From Priapulus caudatus (taxonomy: Eukaryota > Priapulida > Priapulimorpha > Priapulimorphida > Priapulidae): a stretch of DNA of 33,235 nucleotides. The stretch is from the NCBI RefSeq assembly GCF_000485595.1, contig NW_014577203.1, positions 197,909-231,143 of the forward strand, in the 5' to 3' direction. This document shows positions 8,676 through 22,674 of the stretch, piece by piece. A program made the translations under genes and the position numbers. The notes beneath the pieces are model-generated. The model was not told the origin of the DNA. It worked only from the letters and a program-made list of their open reading frames with translations, and made no database searches. The number at the start of each line of letters is the position of its first letter. Positions within the stretch are counted from its first letter, which is position 1.

Positions 8676-11600
8676 CAAAGCTATAGTTGCAATATACTTA
8701 CAGGGTATGCGCTGTGGGTTAAGATTCCATGATAACATACTGCCATCGCGGCACCCTGTCGAGCAAACGTCTGTATGTGTGCTGTGCGGCTGAGTACAGT
8801 GTATGTGCGCGCACATGTGCGTACACGCGTATACGTTTCGCGGAAAATAAAAGAAATAACGAGACGCGAGGGAGAGCGCGAGAAACAGCTGAAACAGGAT
8901 TCGAAAAAACATGGCGGTCGACAGCCAGAAATTCTATACAGATAGGATGGATAGAAGATTCCTCTAGCGTTCCCGTCTCATGTGATATTTGATCTGTGAG
9001 TTTATTTTTATTGGCTTTGAGAGTTCTGAATGGAGTACAAAGTGATATCAGTGCTGAGATCAAGATCGAGCGATAGCGTGTCACGAACGATCAACCGATG
9101 AGTTATCCCAAACACACACATCCACTGCGAGCAGAAGAGGCGTAGCAGGTACAGCCTGATTCATCCAGTGTGTGCGTTTGAATTGCCACTATTGAGAGAG
9201 TCCAAGGTGGTACAGGTCGTGATTATGGTATAGAGTGAACAGATCGTACACTACGCTGAGCCCAGGAACACATGGCTCCCCATAAAAAGTAACTCTACGC
9301 GCTAGGCTACGGTAGATATAGTGTGGTGCAGGCAGTACTATTCGCTATTTTCGCGCGACCATCCTTACACATCCACATGATCGCGGCTCCTACGTTCCCT
9401 CCCTTCTGTGCGCTGTCCATGCCTTGTCGCATATTGGTAATAGCTTCAGACCGACACTTCCAATCAAGATGGCGCCCGACTCCTAGGTAATACACTGTAG
9501 CACAACGCCTGACGCTCCGAGGCGCAAGGACCTCACTCGGGTAATCAACTTCTTCCGCAAGAGGACTTTCTATTAAGTATATCGGGCATGGTGGTATACA
9601 TATTGTAACGCCAAAAAATAAGTTTCATCGAAGATGTATATACCAGTATCGTTATGCATTTATTGGTTTGTACCAAGTGTTGCACAGGTTATTTCCTGTG
9701 CAGCAATTTCGGGAGAACAACGGATTAACCGTCCTCGCGAGAAACAGCTGTAAGAACGTGGTTGTAAACGCTGAAACAGGAGAGGAGCATCGAAAATGGT
9801 GCCATCGTTTTTGATTAGACATGTGTGCGGCGAACTTAATTGTACCGATCAGCCACAGGTATTCAGACCAGACGTCACTATTTTTATGTATACGGCCGCA
9901 GATGGCATCAATGCGACTACGCAGCTAGTTCCATCTTGCGCCCAGCTCGCGACTCGCTTTTTCACAAAATAATGTCGTGCACTAGCTATTAAATTAATCT
10001 GTACCAAATCTTAATTAGATTTAGTACAACTAAGCCATTAGCTCCGACCGACCATAAGTGCATTCTGGCGTATTGATTGTCAGTCAAAACCAGTGGCAGT
10101 TCAGCTTTTGTTATGTGAAAGCGCCAAAGATATATACACCAGTAGATTAATTTATCTGTGTTTAGATGCTATCATACGACTCGAGTGCGTGCGGCGTTCA
10201 CCATTATACATCATATATGTGTGCATACGAGCACACACGCGAGCAATAGTCGAACTATAAACTTCATTAGTAACATATCTAACCGCGACCGCTACGGCTT
10301 ACTCACACATCTCAGCACTATACACACACAACACACACATTACATTCAACACTTACGTATTCACTCAGCGAGCTGTGACTAGCGTAGCGTGGCTAGCTCA
10401 TACACACGGTACTGCGCCGTAACTGCGACACGCAGACTGCCAAAGAGCACATCGAGAGCACAGTCATAGCCTTGCCAGCAGCCGCTGATATACCTATAGT
10501 GTTGGCACTGCGCACAAGATTAATGATATTCGATCTTCATATCTCGGGAGCTCATAAGTCAATCTACGAGTATCAAACTAGTGTTATGAGAGCATGAAAC
10601 ATGTAGTATAAAATAACGTTCTCAGACAACAATAGTTGTGTGAGAATAGCGGAAGACAACTTTCATCCTCCATTAACACGCGCGATATTATGTCTATGAC
10701 GTAACGTTAACGTGATAATAACCTCTCGTGCACTAACCTACAAAGATGACCAGTTTTCCCATAAACATTCCAAGGAACATAACTGAGAGGCGGTAAGCTC
10801 GTGGCATGGGCGTCCTTGCATGCACACATTGTACCATATACTCATTATACACTGCGGAGCGCGACACTCGTAGTTATTTAGATAATATTCCTCCTGGCAA
10901 TTCTTAGTTGCGGAATAGGCCACTCTTTCAGCGGTCCGTTGTGGTCCTTCGGAATCACCTCACGGAAACATATATACTCTACCCTCACCCATCGATACTA
11001 CAGTACACGATGTGATATTACGCATGAGGAAGCACCATTCTCTTTAGCGCGAAATCAACATTGTGTGCACGTGGAGCTTATGCTCGTCTGCGTGGCCTGA
11101 ACTCATCTCCGATATTTTTAATCTATAAATGCCTTGCTCAGAAATCCATCATACTACAGAGCGGTTCATTTCGATGGTGGAGTTTTCCGTTTCACTCTCG
11201 TTCATTGTCTCTCGTCTCTTTCCCCTACTACGCGGCGTCCATCTTGGACTCCTACGTGTCTAGCGAGTCACTCGAGGAACTCTACTGAAGACCTCGGGAT
11301 AAATGCGTCGAATGCAAGCTTTAGTTGTCATGGGTCAGGTTTGCGGTGAGCGAGTTCACTACGCCCCCTGGCCCCCATCTCGAAATATCACAACACAACG
11401 TGCAACATTCTCCTGTGTGCGTAAGTCGTACTAACAACTCGCTCTCATTGCAAAAGCTCATCGTACTAATCTCGCCTCACTGTAGGTGCGGCTTCTTGCG
11501 TAAACCCAAATGCGACAGCTCGCTTCGCGGGTACACATCCAGCAACACTTCCCACCAATACTCGTCTCCCACTGTGCATTTTGCAATTCTTTCTGTGACC

Positions 11601-14330
11601 CATGTTAGCGTCCATCTGTCTGCACAAAGACGCCCTGGGTGGAGCGTATAAATGCTTCGACTGCCTTCTGGGAAACTCGCGGCTGCGGACGCCTGAGATC
11701 CATTCGTGTGTCGTCAATCCAGCTTCAGACTCATACTAATAACTTGAGGATAGGTAATTGCAAACCCACTCTAGGCGAAGTGTCAGGACAGCATATACAT
11801 ACACGATATTTATCGGCCTTCCGCGAATGGGCATAACGTCGCTCTCACAGTCGGCGAATAGCATAAATTATGCCATATTGAGTTTAATACCTCGCTATTA
11901 GCAACTTCGCCCTAACACGGAAAACAACGCAGTTCTTCTTTGGTTTTAAATTTACCCGACTTCGTCACCAGATATTTAGTCCGCTGGCATGATACATTTG
12001 CTTAATTTGCTTCGTTTTTTATGTGAAAAAACTTAGGTGGGAGCGCGTATGTGTCCCATACTTAGTCTACGCATCAAAGTCATTCATTTATATGCCATAA
12101 ACTGGGTAATGCTACGATAACACTTACGAACTAATGTTAATGGTACCGAGGCTAACGTTGACGGAGAAACAAAACATCGTAGCTACGAGCAAACTTCACG
12201 ATAGCCAGGCAACTTCATTAAGTTTCATGCTCACAAGGCCGTGCCTGAGTTGGATCGAGGATCGATCACAAAATTTTCAATCGTGTCCCTAACAACACAC
12301 TTTCATGTTGACATCACGACGCTAAGGCTTCTATGCACCATATTATGCATGAGTAACAACCACTAGCAACGAATAATCGCTATATTTCTCGAATACGCAA
12401 TCAATGTCACAACAAATATCTGACGGCTTGAAGTCGACTAGATCCAGGTCATGAATTCGTTATGTCGTGCGACACCAGACAGAATTCTCACACGTGTCTC
12501 AACGCGGAATGATGTGTAGTCGTGAGCACCGTAGGACAAGGTCTGCCGTTATTCTAAGAACGAGAGCACTGAGCTGCATTGCTTGCGATCTAACAGCTCC
12601 ATGTGTACGCATCTATATTCTTTACACTACATCTGATATTAGCGCTTGGCTATCTAGAGTCGCGTCGCGAATACTTAATTTCACCTCAACTGTTTCGAGT
12701 ACTCGTCTCTCTTCTCGCTATGCAAACCATGCCTTAGTACACTCTGACTAGTCATTACCTCACACAACTGCCTGCACTACTAGTGTCTCTCACTGCACCA
12801 TGTGGGTCTTACGGACGCGCGAGCATTGATTGCTAATAATCGTTAGGCGTAAATGAGTATATTTCATTCCTTAATATTACAAGCTTACGCAGAGGGTCTG
12901 GGCCTCTTGTCTGTATAGTGGCTAATAATGAGAGCAATAGTGTTCGAGGATTTTGTGTCCTAATACTCTGTAACTTTGTCGATGATGCTATGTTCTCAAC
13001 GCCTGCTCCACTAGGTGAGAACAGTCTTACTCGTGTAAAGCGACTCTCTGTAAGTCAATGTTTGTTTCTGACAACGGGCCCAGGCATAGCATATGACATC
13101 AAAGAAGCGTAGACGAGTTAGCTCGATCGAGCGCCTCAGGCGTGATTGATGGGAGACTCGACAGAACGGTCGGTCGCCTGCGCGTGAATACAGTCTCTCA
13201 ATCCCGGCGCGACAGCACGCTCCATACTACTGTCGAACTAGAGCAGCGCGCCACCAAGACCCACGAACACACCTCCAAGCGACACACAGCACACCATGAA
13301 TCACACATACACACACACACACATCAACTACACGCGCGCATGGGCAAGTAGGTCGAATAAGTACATACCCACGCATGATCGATAACGATTGGTCTCGATA
13401 GTAAACAGCCATAAGACGTGACTATAGTCCGCCAGTACCGCAGACGACGTCAGACGCGAGCCTACGAGAGCCAACTCACACACACGACGAGGAGCGAAGG
13501 CACGGCGAGCAGCGACGAGCGCGAGAGCGAGCGAGCGAGGAGCGAGCGAGCGAGCGACGAGCATAGGCAGAGCAACGACACACACACACACACCACACAC
13601 GAGAGCTATAGTCTAGCGAGAGCAGATACACACGCAACACACACACGATTATCACACAACAACCACTTATTCATCTACTCATCTCTTTGCTCTCGCCTTC
13701 TACATGCTCATACTCTCTGCCACCGTTCTTACTCTGTTAAGAACCGGCCAGTAATGTCATTGGTCATTATAGCTAGAACTTTGACCTGATCCCGAAGAAC
13801 GAACTATGAACCACTTCCCGCATTTGTTGCTGCCTGAAGAAAAGCTACGTTTTTTACGCCGTCTCTCGTGAGACACTATTTGCAGGAAATTCCGCAAAAC
13901 TCACAGATAAATGTAAATACCAATCACGAAGGTTATCAAGATACGGGTATAACGCTGCTCAGTATACGGTTCGTACTCATGACGCCAGCTTCTCGACGTT
14001 AGTCTACTACACTGTTACCGTCCATCAATTATCTTCCCGCTTCTCCGCCCTGCCTTTTCAAGGCCTCCTCCACTTCTTCGCGTAGCGCTGTCGCAGTAGT
14101 GTTGAGGATTCTCAGGCCTCAGATTGTTGTCCCTAATGCATCCAGAGCATGTGCAACACAGCAGGCGCAGTCGAGTGCTATTACAGTGTTTCTTGGACTT
14201 TACAGAATTGCAATGAGTATCTCATGCCTGTTTTGCGACTGAAAAATTATATCAAACTCGTATTAGTTGACGCCATACAGTAATTAAGAGGGAGAAACAT
14301 GGCAGAGGTTAATGTCATGGGTCGCGTTAA
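8676..14330. other. Noisy duplicate region without recognisable genes
   Basis: Apart from islands matching 1030-3930, I see no domain-bearing ORF. Local features are a GAGCGA-type purine run at about 13500-13560 and short CA runs at about 13300-13325 and 13580-13650, all interrupted compared with the clean copy. Confidence 0.5.
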
Positions 14331-15760
14331 ATTGCGAGCGAAAGTTAATTAAGCGAGCAAATAGCATCCGATAGATAGGGACGAGTGAGAGCTCGGAAAA
14401 CTGCTCGTACCGTCTTCATGCCATAGCGTCGCGATGACGACTAACAACAAGCGACGAGCCTTATATGACAGACAGAGAGAAATGAGAGTGGAGTGAGTTT
14501 TGTATGCGTGGATGTGCACCGACTGCGTCGTGCACAACGAAATGGTCCAGACGCGTCTAACGTTGCGCGAGCGCGGTGTTTTATTGTACAAGAGCTCGGA
14601 AAGCTCTCCGGACTGGGAGTGAAAGCGGGTATGCTTCTAATAAGAGTACGCGTATACTAGCAACGGCGAACGCACGGAAGGACGCGACTCTGAGTGCTGA
14701 TAACAAGCAATGGTTTAGGCCGAGCTCAGTGATCGAGCATGAATTGCTAGAATTCTCGTGCTGCACACCATGTTCTTAGAGCAAGCTGGCGCGGTGATAT
14801 GAGAGTCCTGGGAGTGACATTTGGTGTTGCGAGAATATAGAGACGTGCGTATTGGCACAGGCGGGCGTTATCAATGACGTATATGGTTCAAGTGAGTGTG
14901 TCAGCGCGAAGGACACAGTCCTCGATATGCGAAAAAAGAGAGAGATGAGAGCGGGGGCGGGCTTGTGGTGGATGTGATGATGAAGCAGTGATGTGATGTT
15001 CAGTGGAGCAGAGCAGAACAGAGAGGAGAGTGACCAATTGGGAGGAGCCAACAGAGAGAGGGGCGATGGGAGTGTGTGAGGTTGCGCGCGTGGCGAGCCA
15101 AGACGGACAGACGACTGAACCGAGAGAGCCGGTCGGCGCGGAGAGAGGAGACAAGAGAGATGATGTAGAGAGGGACCGAGATGTAGAAAGATCGTGAGTA
15201 GAGGCATACATGTAGTAGAGACAGCAGAGACAGAGAGATAGAGGGCAGAGCAGGGTGGAAGAAGCGAGCAGAGAGAGCAGAGCAGATGAAGAGGACCGAG
15301 ACCATGGAGAGGGGTAGCAGAGAGCATAGCGGGAGAGAAAAAATTCCATTTTATGGAATACACTGTGATGTGAATAGATAGATGCAAACTCGGAAATCAT
15401 ACGGCTACGGTGAATCACTGCCATAATATTATACATCTTAATTGATAAATCTATTCACATATCTATCCGCTTACCTATGACCGCGCGTGTTGCTCAGTTA
15501 TGCTGATGGAGACGCTGCAACCTGCGCATTCACGGCGACTCATGCCTCGATGCCAATTTAAGGCGAGGCAAGGAGAGGGCCTCTCGATCTTGCTGAGGAC
15601 GAGCGACGCTCAGCGATACGCGCACAACCAGCACGAGAGAGGGAGTCCCCAGAGAGAGATGCCGCGATCCTGCTCCGGAGGAACGATGATGCAGAAGACG
15701 AGCCGAATGTGAGAGGTCAACTAGTCCCGAGCTGCACATGCACGATTGACTGTACATTAC
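14331..15760. other. Purine-rich low-complexity sequence, no gene
   Basis: 14930-15330 is strongly G/A-rich on the plus strand, giving long Ser/Leu/Pro-rich open frames on the minus strand that are compositional artefacts. It resembles, loosely, a degraded GA microsatellite such as the one at 24240-24660. Bases 15331-15760 show nothing recognisable. Confidence 0.55.
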
Positions 15761-17880
15761 ATACTTATATTTTTACATAGAGAGCCAGTATGTATGAGTA
15801 TAGATATATGAATGATAGATATAGATAGAGAGATAGTAGTAGCATGAGAGTTAATATGAATATATATGTGTAAGTTTAATGAGCTATTATAATTGATTGG
15901 AAGGTGGCCTTACTTCATTTTTGGAGAATATACTATGATTGTAGCTGTCAGAGGATTTGAGGAGAGTGAGGTAATTGGACAATGGTTAACTTTATCAAAA
16001 GTCATGACAGTATTACGTTCATGCGCAATGTCTACTACTGCTTAGCTATGAGCTATATAGTGCGCCCCCAAGCTTAGAGCGAACAACCCTCTTCCAATGT
16101 GAATTACACATTAAATACGTGTTCGTATAAGTACTAGTTACCGATATCTCTGACTATATAATATTCTTGTCTATCTCGGTTTCCTGTGTGAAGAGAGCAG
16201 ATTGGGAGCGTGTGATGAGAGTGAACGAGAGCAACAGAAGGCAGGATATACAATGATTCTTGGAGCGAGATAAGCGCAATGTGTGCAGTGGTGTGTGAGA
16301 GACAGCGAAGCAGAGAGAGCAGAGAGAACGGAGAAAAGAGAACAAACGAAGAGGAAGCAGAAGAGAGGACCCAGTTATTTGCAAGGAAACTGTGATGACG
16401 CCGTGACCGAGAGAGATCTATAGGGCGAAACAGGATGAAAAGGTGTCAGATGTATGCTTACGACACCAGTGAGTGTGTGTCGCTCGCACATACACCTTCC
16501 CGGAAATACCCACCCCAACCACCAAAACTGCCATCTGTGCTACTAGTGTCGTCGTGTGCGTACGCTGTTTGTCGTGTGTGTGAGCGCGCGGACACGGATG
16601 ACCAGTCCGGACCACACGATGGTTTACCCCAGAGCTCCAAGTCCAGTTACAGCCTACAGTTCCAATTCCGGCACGTTATATATCAATGAGTGGATGCGCT
16701 GTGTGGGCGATTCTTGGTGGGAGTTGTGCGTTGCTCGTATTAGTGTTAATAGTGATGATCATTTGTGCGATGTACCGAGAGTGGTCAGGAGCGAGCCAGT
16801 GGGTCGTGTACGTAGACAGCACGACAGCGAAGTAGACTTGGCTTCTCGAGAGTGTGCCTATCTTCCTGACTTTCACTGCTTACTTGCATTGCCCAACGAT
16901 CGAGCACATTTGTGTGAGCTGGTGAGTAAGACGTCTCCAGTAGTGACCCAGACATCTCCCCTTCTATCTTCGTGTCCTCTTAAATGACGTCTGGCGTGGA
17001 CCAAGCGCCAGCATGTTAGGATAAATTTATATTCCAGCTCCACGATCGCTCGACGGACTCTCTCGACGTACTCTACGTGCAATCTCTAGCGTATGAACCT
17101 TCACTGAAAGCCGGAATCATCTTGATTCTACGCTGCAGCGCCGCTCCATCCTGCGTTGCTTCAACGTCCTACATTTGTAGATTGTTGCGATGCTCACATC
17201 TCTCCCAGCTATGAGAGCCATATTTACTCTGCGGTCTCCGTGCGCTACATCTCTGCGGCGCGTTTTCGAGCTGCTCGCCAAGCTCATCTCTCGATCCTCG
17301 ATATGATGTACAGTTTTCGTGCGCTTTTCACGATGCGTCCCCGCACTAGGACGTTCTATTCTTTGATATGATCATTGTTATTATTAATATATAGCCTTAT
17401 TTGTTATTGCTCTATTGTATTAAATAGCTCTATTTATTATGTTATTGTTTGAATGTTATTTTGCGTTCTAGTTGTCTCAGATAATCGCATCTCATTGTAC
17501 TAATCTCGTATCTTGTTCTCTCGGTTCTTCTACTTCTCTCTCTTTCTCATTCATTCTTCTTATATATTTATTATCTACTATCTCTATTTATTCTACTTTC
17601 TTACTCTTCTTTCCTTTCTCTCTCTCTCATTCTCTCCTTCTCTATTTCATCTTACGTTTCTCTCTTTATCTATTGCGCCTCTTTCTTTACTCTCTTAACT
17701 CTTTCTCTCTCTCGTACTCCTATAACAATATCCGCATTGTGCGCTCGTATCGCCAACACGTCTAACTGTTTAACATAATATACTCGAAGCGGACTATAAA
17801 TTCAAAGAGATAGCGATATCATATTGGATGAGATGTTATATTCTCTTAACATAGTGTGTTCAGAGACCTTCTAAAAGACA
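15761..17880. other. No recognisable gene; pyrimidine-rich block at 17515-17730
   Basis: Short ORFs lack domains. 16190-16370 is purine-rich. 17515-17730 is T/C-rich (TCTTTCTC words), and the hydrophobic Leu/Ser/Phe frame through it is a composition artefact. Confidence 0.5.
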
Positions 17881-20800
17881 AATTGGTCTTAATGTACTCC
17901 TGATAATGTGCCATACAAATAGCGATGGGTAATAGATGTATATTAAATACTAAGTATACTTGAGACTTAAATAGTAATCATACTAAAAATCCTTATTATA
18001 AATAATCTATAATATATACATAATATAATAAATCTGATCATTTATTAAATATTCTATCATTTATTTTAGTTTAGTTTATTTATAATTTTAACAATCTCGT
18101 CATGCCGCGCCTGGCTTATTATTTATAGTTAATGAGATAGTTGTCACGTATATCTGCAGTACGGTAATTGTTCTTCAGATATATTTTGGTCAGATATGTG
18201 AAATTCTTGTATGTAATCGTCCTACAATTGTAGGTGGCGTTTTCTATCTACCAATCGTGAATACTACAGCCTGCTAGGTCTCAAAGGTCCATCATCCTCG
18301 ATTGGAGGCATTGCAGCTGTAGTTGATACTCTGCGCATTTTACGCAGTTGGCTTTTGTTAACCACTTAGAAATAGTAGAACTTTTAGTCGATGAACTATC
18401 AATCTATACAGTGAAGAGAACTTCTATGGACGGTGTACGCGTGCTTCACTTGTTTCCCAACACGGCCTAAGGCGAATATGCCTCTCTCATACATTAATAA
18501 TTATCAACTATCGAAGAAAAGCCGAAAGGGAATAAACATCGAATTCTCGAGCTATAACAGTAAACTACCATAGGATGTGCTCCAGACTCAACATTTAGTC
18601 ATGTGTATAGTGTACATTAATATACTCAATGATCGTATGTGAAGATATCGCTCTAATACCTACATGGCCTAACCTTACGGCATATTTTTAATGACCGCTC
18701 CTTTCGTTAATAGTGTGTATCTTATTCTATCAGAGTAATAGCGGCGCCTATTATAGCTATATATACTGGTCGCTCTTTATAATGAGCAACGTACACGATC
18801 AGTACAGGACTAAAATCCGCTTCTAAAATTTTGGACTGAGTGGAAAAAATACCGTAAAGTATCAGTGACGATTAACACGCAGTTAATATGCCTCTTCGAC
18901 GTTGATTCAACTATTGCCTGTCGTTTTGACTGGCGTAAATGCCAAAGTGCCTTACCGCTTAAATATCTTACGCTTATGTAGGATACAATCATATGCTAGT
19001 ACTATAGGTCCATATAGCCTAGTAGAACTATTGCCATCTAACGCATTAAGAATGCAGTTTGGCATTGGCAATCCATAAGGTGTTTACCAATGTAGCAGGT
19101 AACGGAGTGAAAGAGACAGATATGGAGGGCATGGTCGAAAGTTGGGGTTACTCCTTGAGGCTTACTACGCACGTTACTATCACAAAATATAAAATCGGTT
19201 AGAACAGAATACGCATTAGGGCGTCAGAGCGGCATATAGGAGTTAGCGTGGACCAAAAGAAGAAAAGGAATTAACGAGAAATAGAGGAAGGCGAAAACGA
19301 CAGTATGAATACAATTTTTAATCGTAAGGCAAGATAATGATGCTTCACTGCACGTTGGGATTGGCAATCATTGAAGTGGAATATAAGGAGGGTATGGTAA
19401 GCAAATTAGCAGAAGTCCACACTTATCGTAAGCCCATTGTCATTTAGCCTGGTCGCTAGATTGAACTGGAATGATGCTTACCATCATGGATCAACGCACT
19501 CAGCAGCACCATGGGCACTGCAGGTTTGCTACTGTTATGTGCGTGAACAACAACAAAATTAACTAGACGCACTCACGCGGAGAGTGTATACCTCCGCCAG
19601 CATGGTAACATGGGTTATGTGTTAGGCGAGCGTGGCTCGCCCGCTCGCTGGCTGGCAGTGCTGGCTGACTGAACTCGCCTGCTGCTGACCGCTGCTCGCT
19701 GCGTGGCGGCTGCTGACTCCCGCTTGCTGTGGTGCTGCTGACCACTCGCCTGCTGCCTGACTCGCCGCTGCGCTGACTCGAGACGCGCTATCCATCGCGC
19801 GCGCGCGACCTGGACACACACGCCCACACGACACACACACCAGGACCGATTACATTACCTCCTTGGCGGAGGTAAATATAACAGTTAGCGCAAAACACAC
19901 ACACCACACAACAGACACACACACACACACACACAACAACACACCACCACACACACACACACAGGCACACAACACATATATATATATAATATATATATTA
20001 TATATTAGGCTATATGTAATATTTGGTTTTTACTTATATTATTTATTTATTTATTATTTATAATAATTATATATATTTTTATCGTAAGGCAAAAACCACA
20101 GAGTTTATATGCGTAACATGTAGGCGCGGCAAGACTGCTAAGGGATATAGGAAGCGGTAATGTAATAAGGTACATGAAGCAAGGACATCGGTGCGACTAC
20201 ATAACAACGTTAAAAGGTCAATTAGAAGGACGATAGTATATGACGCGGTAAATTCTCCTATTTACGGTTTCTAATAGATGTGACAACAGTAAACTATAAG
20301 GCATCATGAAACGAGTAATAAACGAGTGAGAATCGCATTGGATCTAATTCGCATGGCAACTACCGACTCCACAGCAGCGTGTCATTTATAGGGCCTGCGA
20401 TGGCAAGAGCGGATGTGACCGCAGAGGTCGAAAGAGGAAGGCTCCCCATATAAGGGAGAGTTGATGATATTAGAAGAGAGGACGAAGACAGAGGACAGAA
20501 GACAGCCGGGGAATGAAATAAGGTGGAGAAGGAGAGAGCGGAGATAGGAGAGAGTACGGCTCTGGGCGACTACTGCAAGTGACTATGTATGTCGTAATAT
20601 ATACTGTTATATATATATAATAAAATAATTTGATGAAGGGACGGCTCCAGCCTAGAGAAGCAATTCGCGCAGAAGATGAAGACACTACTGCACCATAACA
20701 GCATATGTGGAAAAGGGACGACCCGCGGCTGCTAATATTGGACGACATATCCAAGTACAGCTTTTAACGCATTCTATACTAGTTACTGGTTCCATTCGGC

Positions 20801-21328
20801 CGAGCGTGCGACTCACGCACGATTAAGATGTTGAAATCCGCATATACTTGCTCCCCGTTATATTTCCAGAAAATTAGACACGGCATAGCCTCAGTTCCAC
20901 GTTAAGAAACGGCAACTAGTGGTTCCATATAGTATGTGGGCCTATCAGGGAAGACTTTGGCCAGGTCGCTATCGTGGTGAAACGATCTCACATCAGATAT
21001 TCAGATAATATCCATTAACCGCTTCGTGTGACATTATTTTCCATGGGATGATTGAACCATTAACGTTCTGTCAGGAGATCGATCAAATATTGCCAGATGA
21101 TGCGAAGTACAAATTAATGTCCTTCCAGGATAACCCAATGTGTAGAGTTCTTTCAGCCAATATTTCGCCGCAGCTTCAACTGTGACCAGCTATCGCTGTA
21201 AAGCGCCACGCGGCGAGTAGAGAATAAGACGAGAAATCAAGCGAGAAATAGAAAGAGAGCGAGAACCGCAAAGACAGAGAGGAAAAAGAGAGAAAGACAG
21301 ACAGACAGCACAAGCAGAAGACAGGCGA
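17880..21328 (+). repeat. Indel-rich copy of about 21590-24380
   Basis: The match begins with CTCCTGATAATGTGC at about 17896 (clean counterpart at about 21602). It runs through 19000-19500 (22120-22600), the CCTCCGCC MITE (19589-19874 against 22675-22944), 20090-20780 (23150-23840) and the GA tract edge at 21190-21320 (24210-24330). The offset shrinks from about 3.7 to about 3.0 kb, so this copy carries net insertions, almost all of one or a few bases. Its CA and AT tracts are interrupted where the downstream copy's are pure. No genes seen. Confidence 0.85.
19589..19874. mobile_element. CCTCCGCCA-ended MITE, noisy copy
   Basis: TACCTCCGCCA (19589-19599) and TGGCGGAGGTA (19864-19874) form the terminal inverted repeats. 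The interior is a GCTCGC/CTGCTGACT-rich imperfect minisatellite followed by a CA-rich stretch. Same element as 22675-22944, with indels. Confidence 0.7.
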
Positions 21329-21353
21329 NNNNNNNNNNNNNNNNNNNNNNNNN
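21329..21353. other. Assembly gap, exactly 25 N
   Basis: A run of 25 N between a degraded GA-type sequence and a pure CT tract. A fixed 25-N spacer is, as I recall, what some long-read gap-filling programs leave when a gap is over-filled, which would fit the duplicated sequence on both sides. Confidence 0.95.
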
Positions 21354-21615
<262 letters not shown>

Positions 21616-21633
21616 CATACAATAGCGAGGTAA

Positions 21634-21652
21634 TGTATATATATATATATAT

Positions 21653-21683
<31 letters not shown>

Positions 21684-21698
21684 TATATATATATATAT
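21634..21698. repeat. (TA)n-(TTTA)n-(TA)n compound microsatellite
   Basis: TA repeats, then about eight TTTA units (about 21651-21682), then TA repeats again. Confidence 0.95.
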
Positions 21699-22674
21699 GG
21701 CTTTGATGGTTATGAGGTCATGATCGTTTCTATCTAAATATTACACAGCAAAGGTACATAGCACGTGCTGAGCTGTGAACGCTTTCCGATTGGCTTTGAA
21801 CCGATATAGAACTTTGGATGCAAATCCAACACAGAGTCCTCATGACAGAGCTGCCTCTGTTCAACCCCGTAAGGATTCCAACTTCCCGCATCATTGCTCG
21901 ACTCCCGTATCTCTTATTACAAGACATACTTTTGGAAGCACTGCTCTATTTTGTGCCCCTGTAATGTTGCTTCCACAATCGCGCCTATATTAGCTATATA
22001 TACTGACGTTATAATGAGCACCATTTCGCTACCGCTTACAGTGCGAGCCGAATAATGTTCCCTGTACGATTCCGTTCTGCTGGCGTAAAGGCAGGTGACC
22101 GTTTGGTAACACTGATATATAGGACCATATAGCTATAGAAACTATTGCCATTCTAACGCATTAAGATGCAATGCATGGCAACCATAAGGGTTTACCAATG
22201 TAGCAGTAACGGAGTGAAAGAGACAGATATGAGAGGGCATGTCGAAAGTTGGCGTTACTCTTGAGGCTTACTACGCACGTTACTATCACAAAAATAAGAA
22301 TCGGTTGAACAAATACCGATAGCGTCAGAGCGTATAGGAGTTAGCGTGACCAAAAGAAGAAAGGAATTAGAGAGAAATAGAGGGAAGGCGAAACACAGTA
22401 TGAATACAATTTTTATCGGTAAGGAAGATAATTGATGCCTTCACTGCACGTTGGATTGGCAAATGATTGAAGTGGAATATAGGAGGGGTATAAGAAATTA
22501 GCAGAATCACACTTATCGTATGCCCTTGTCATTTAGCCTGGTCCTAGATGAACTGGATGATGCTTACCATCATGGATCAACGGCACTAGCAGCACCATGG
22601 GCACTGCATGTTTGCTACTGTTATGTGGCGTGAACAACAACAAAATTAACTAGACGGCACTCACGGAGAGTGTA
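21699..22674. other. Non-coding sequence, right copy of the duplicated segment
   Basis: No gene recognised. The open frame at 21775-21993 has no domain I can name. From about 21980 it matches the noisy copy starting at about 18740. Confidence 0.5.

Larger units (their letters stand above)
6050..14330 (+). repeat. Stretched, indel-rich collinear copy of 590-3930
   Basis: Homologous islands keep their order. 591-660 matches 6052-6130; 814-905 matches about 7000-7240; 1005-1260 matches 8640-8920; 1650-1680 matches 9650-9690; 1836-2035 matches 9955-10185; 2680-2735 matches 11325-11380; 2952-2990 matches 11908-11950; 3330-3370 matches 12790-12830; 3768-3805 matches 13883-13920; 3877-3925 matches 14240-14300. 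Islands differ by small indels and are separated by unmatched sequence, so about 3.3 kb becomes about 8.2 kb. Confidence 0.75.
6008..21328. other. Suspected uncorrected long-read or mis-merged filler sequence
   Basis: From 6008 onward the sequence loses the clean character of 1-6007. Its left part is an indel-rich copy of sequence already present to the left, and its right part an indel-rich copy of sequence present to the right of the N gap. Differences are mostly single-base insertions and deletions, with broken microsatellites. This fits a raw single-molecule read placed as gap filler that overlaps both flanks. ORFs and element boundaries inside are unreliable. A genuine diverged tandem duplication is the alternative, and several blocks of hundreds of bases (for example about 6180-7000 and 7265-8630) have no counterpart in the clean copy. 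Confidence 0.6.

Noticed and set aside
14776-15387. 203-codon minus-strand frame
   Set aside because: Composition artefact of purine-rich DNA in the suspect block; overlapping frames of similar length are open too.
16556-16987. 143-codon plus-strand frame
   Set aside because: Lies in the suspect low-accuracy block, with no domain and no support on either side.
21775-21993. Possible reverse-transcriptase tail in a plus-strand frame
   Set aside because: Only a vague resemblance to LINE C-termini (a PHHCST-like stretch). No RT motifs and no continuation in any frame.
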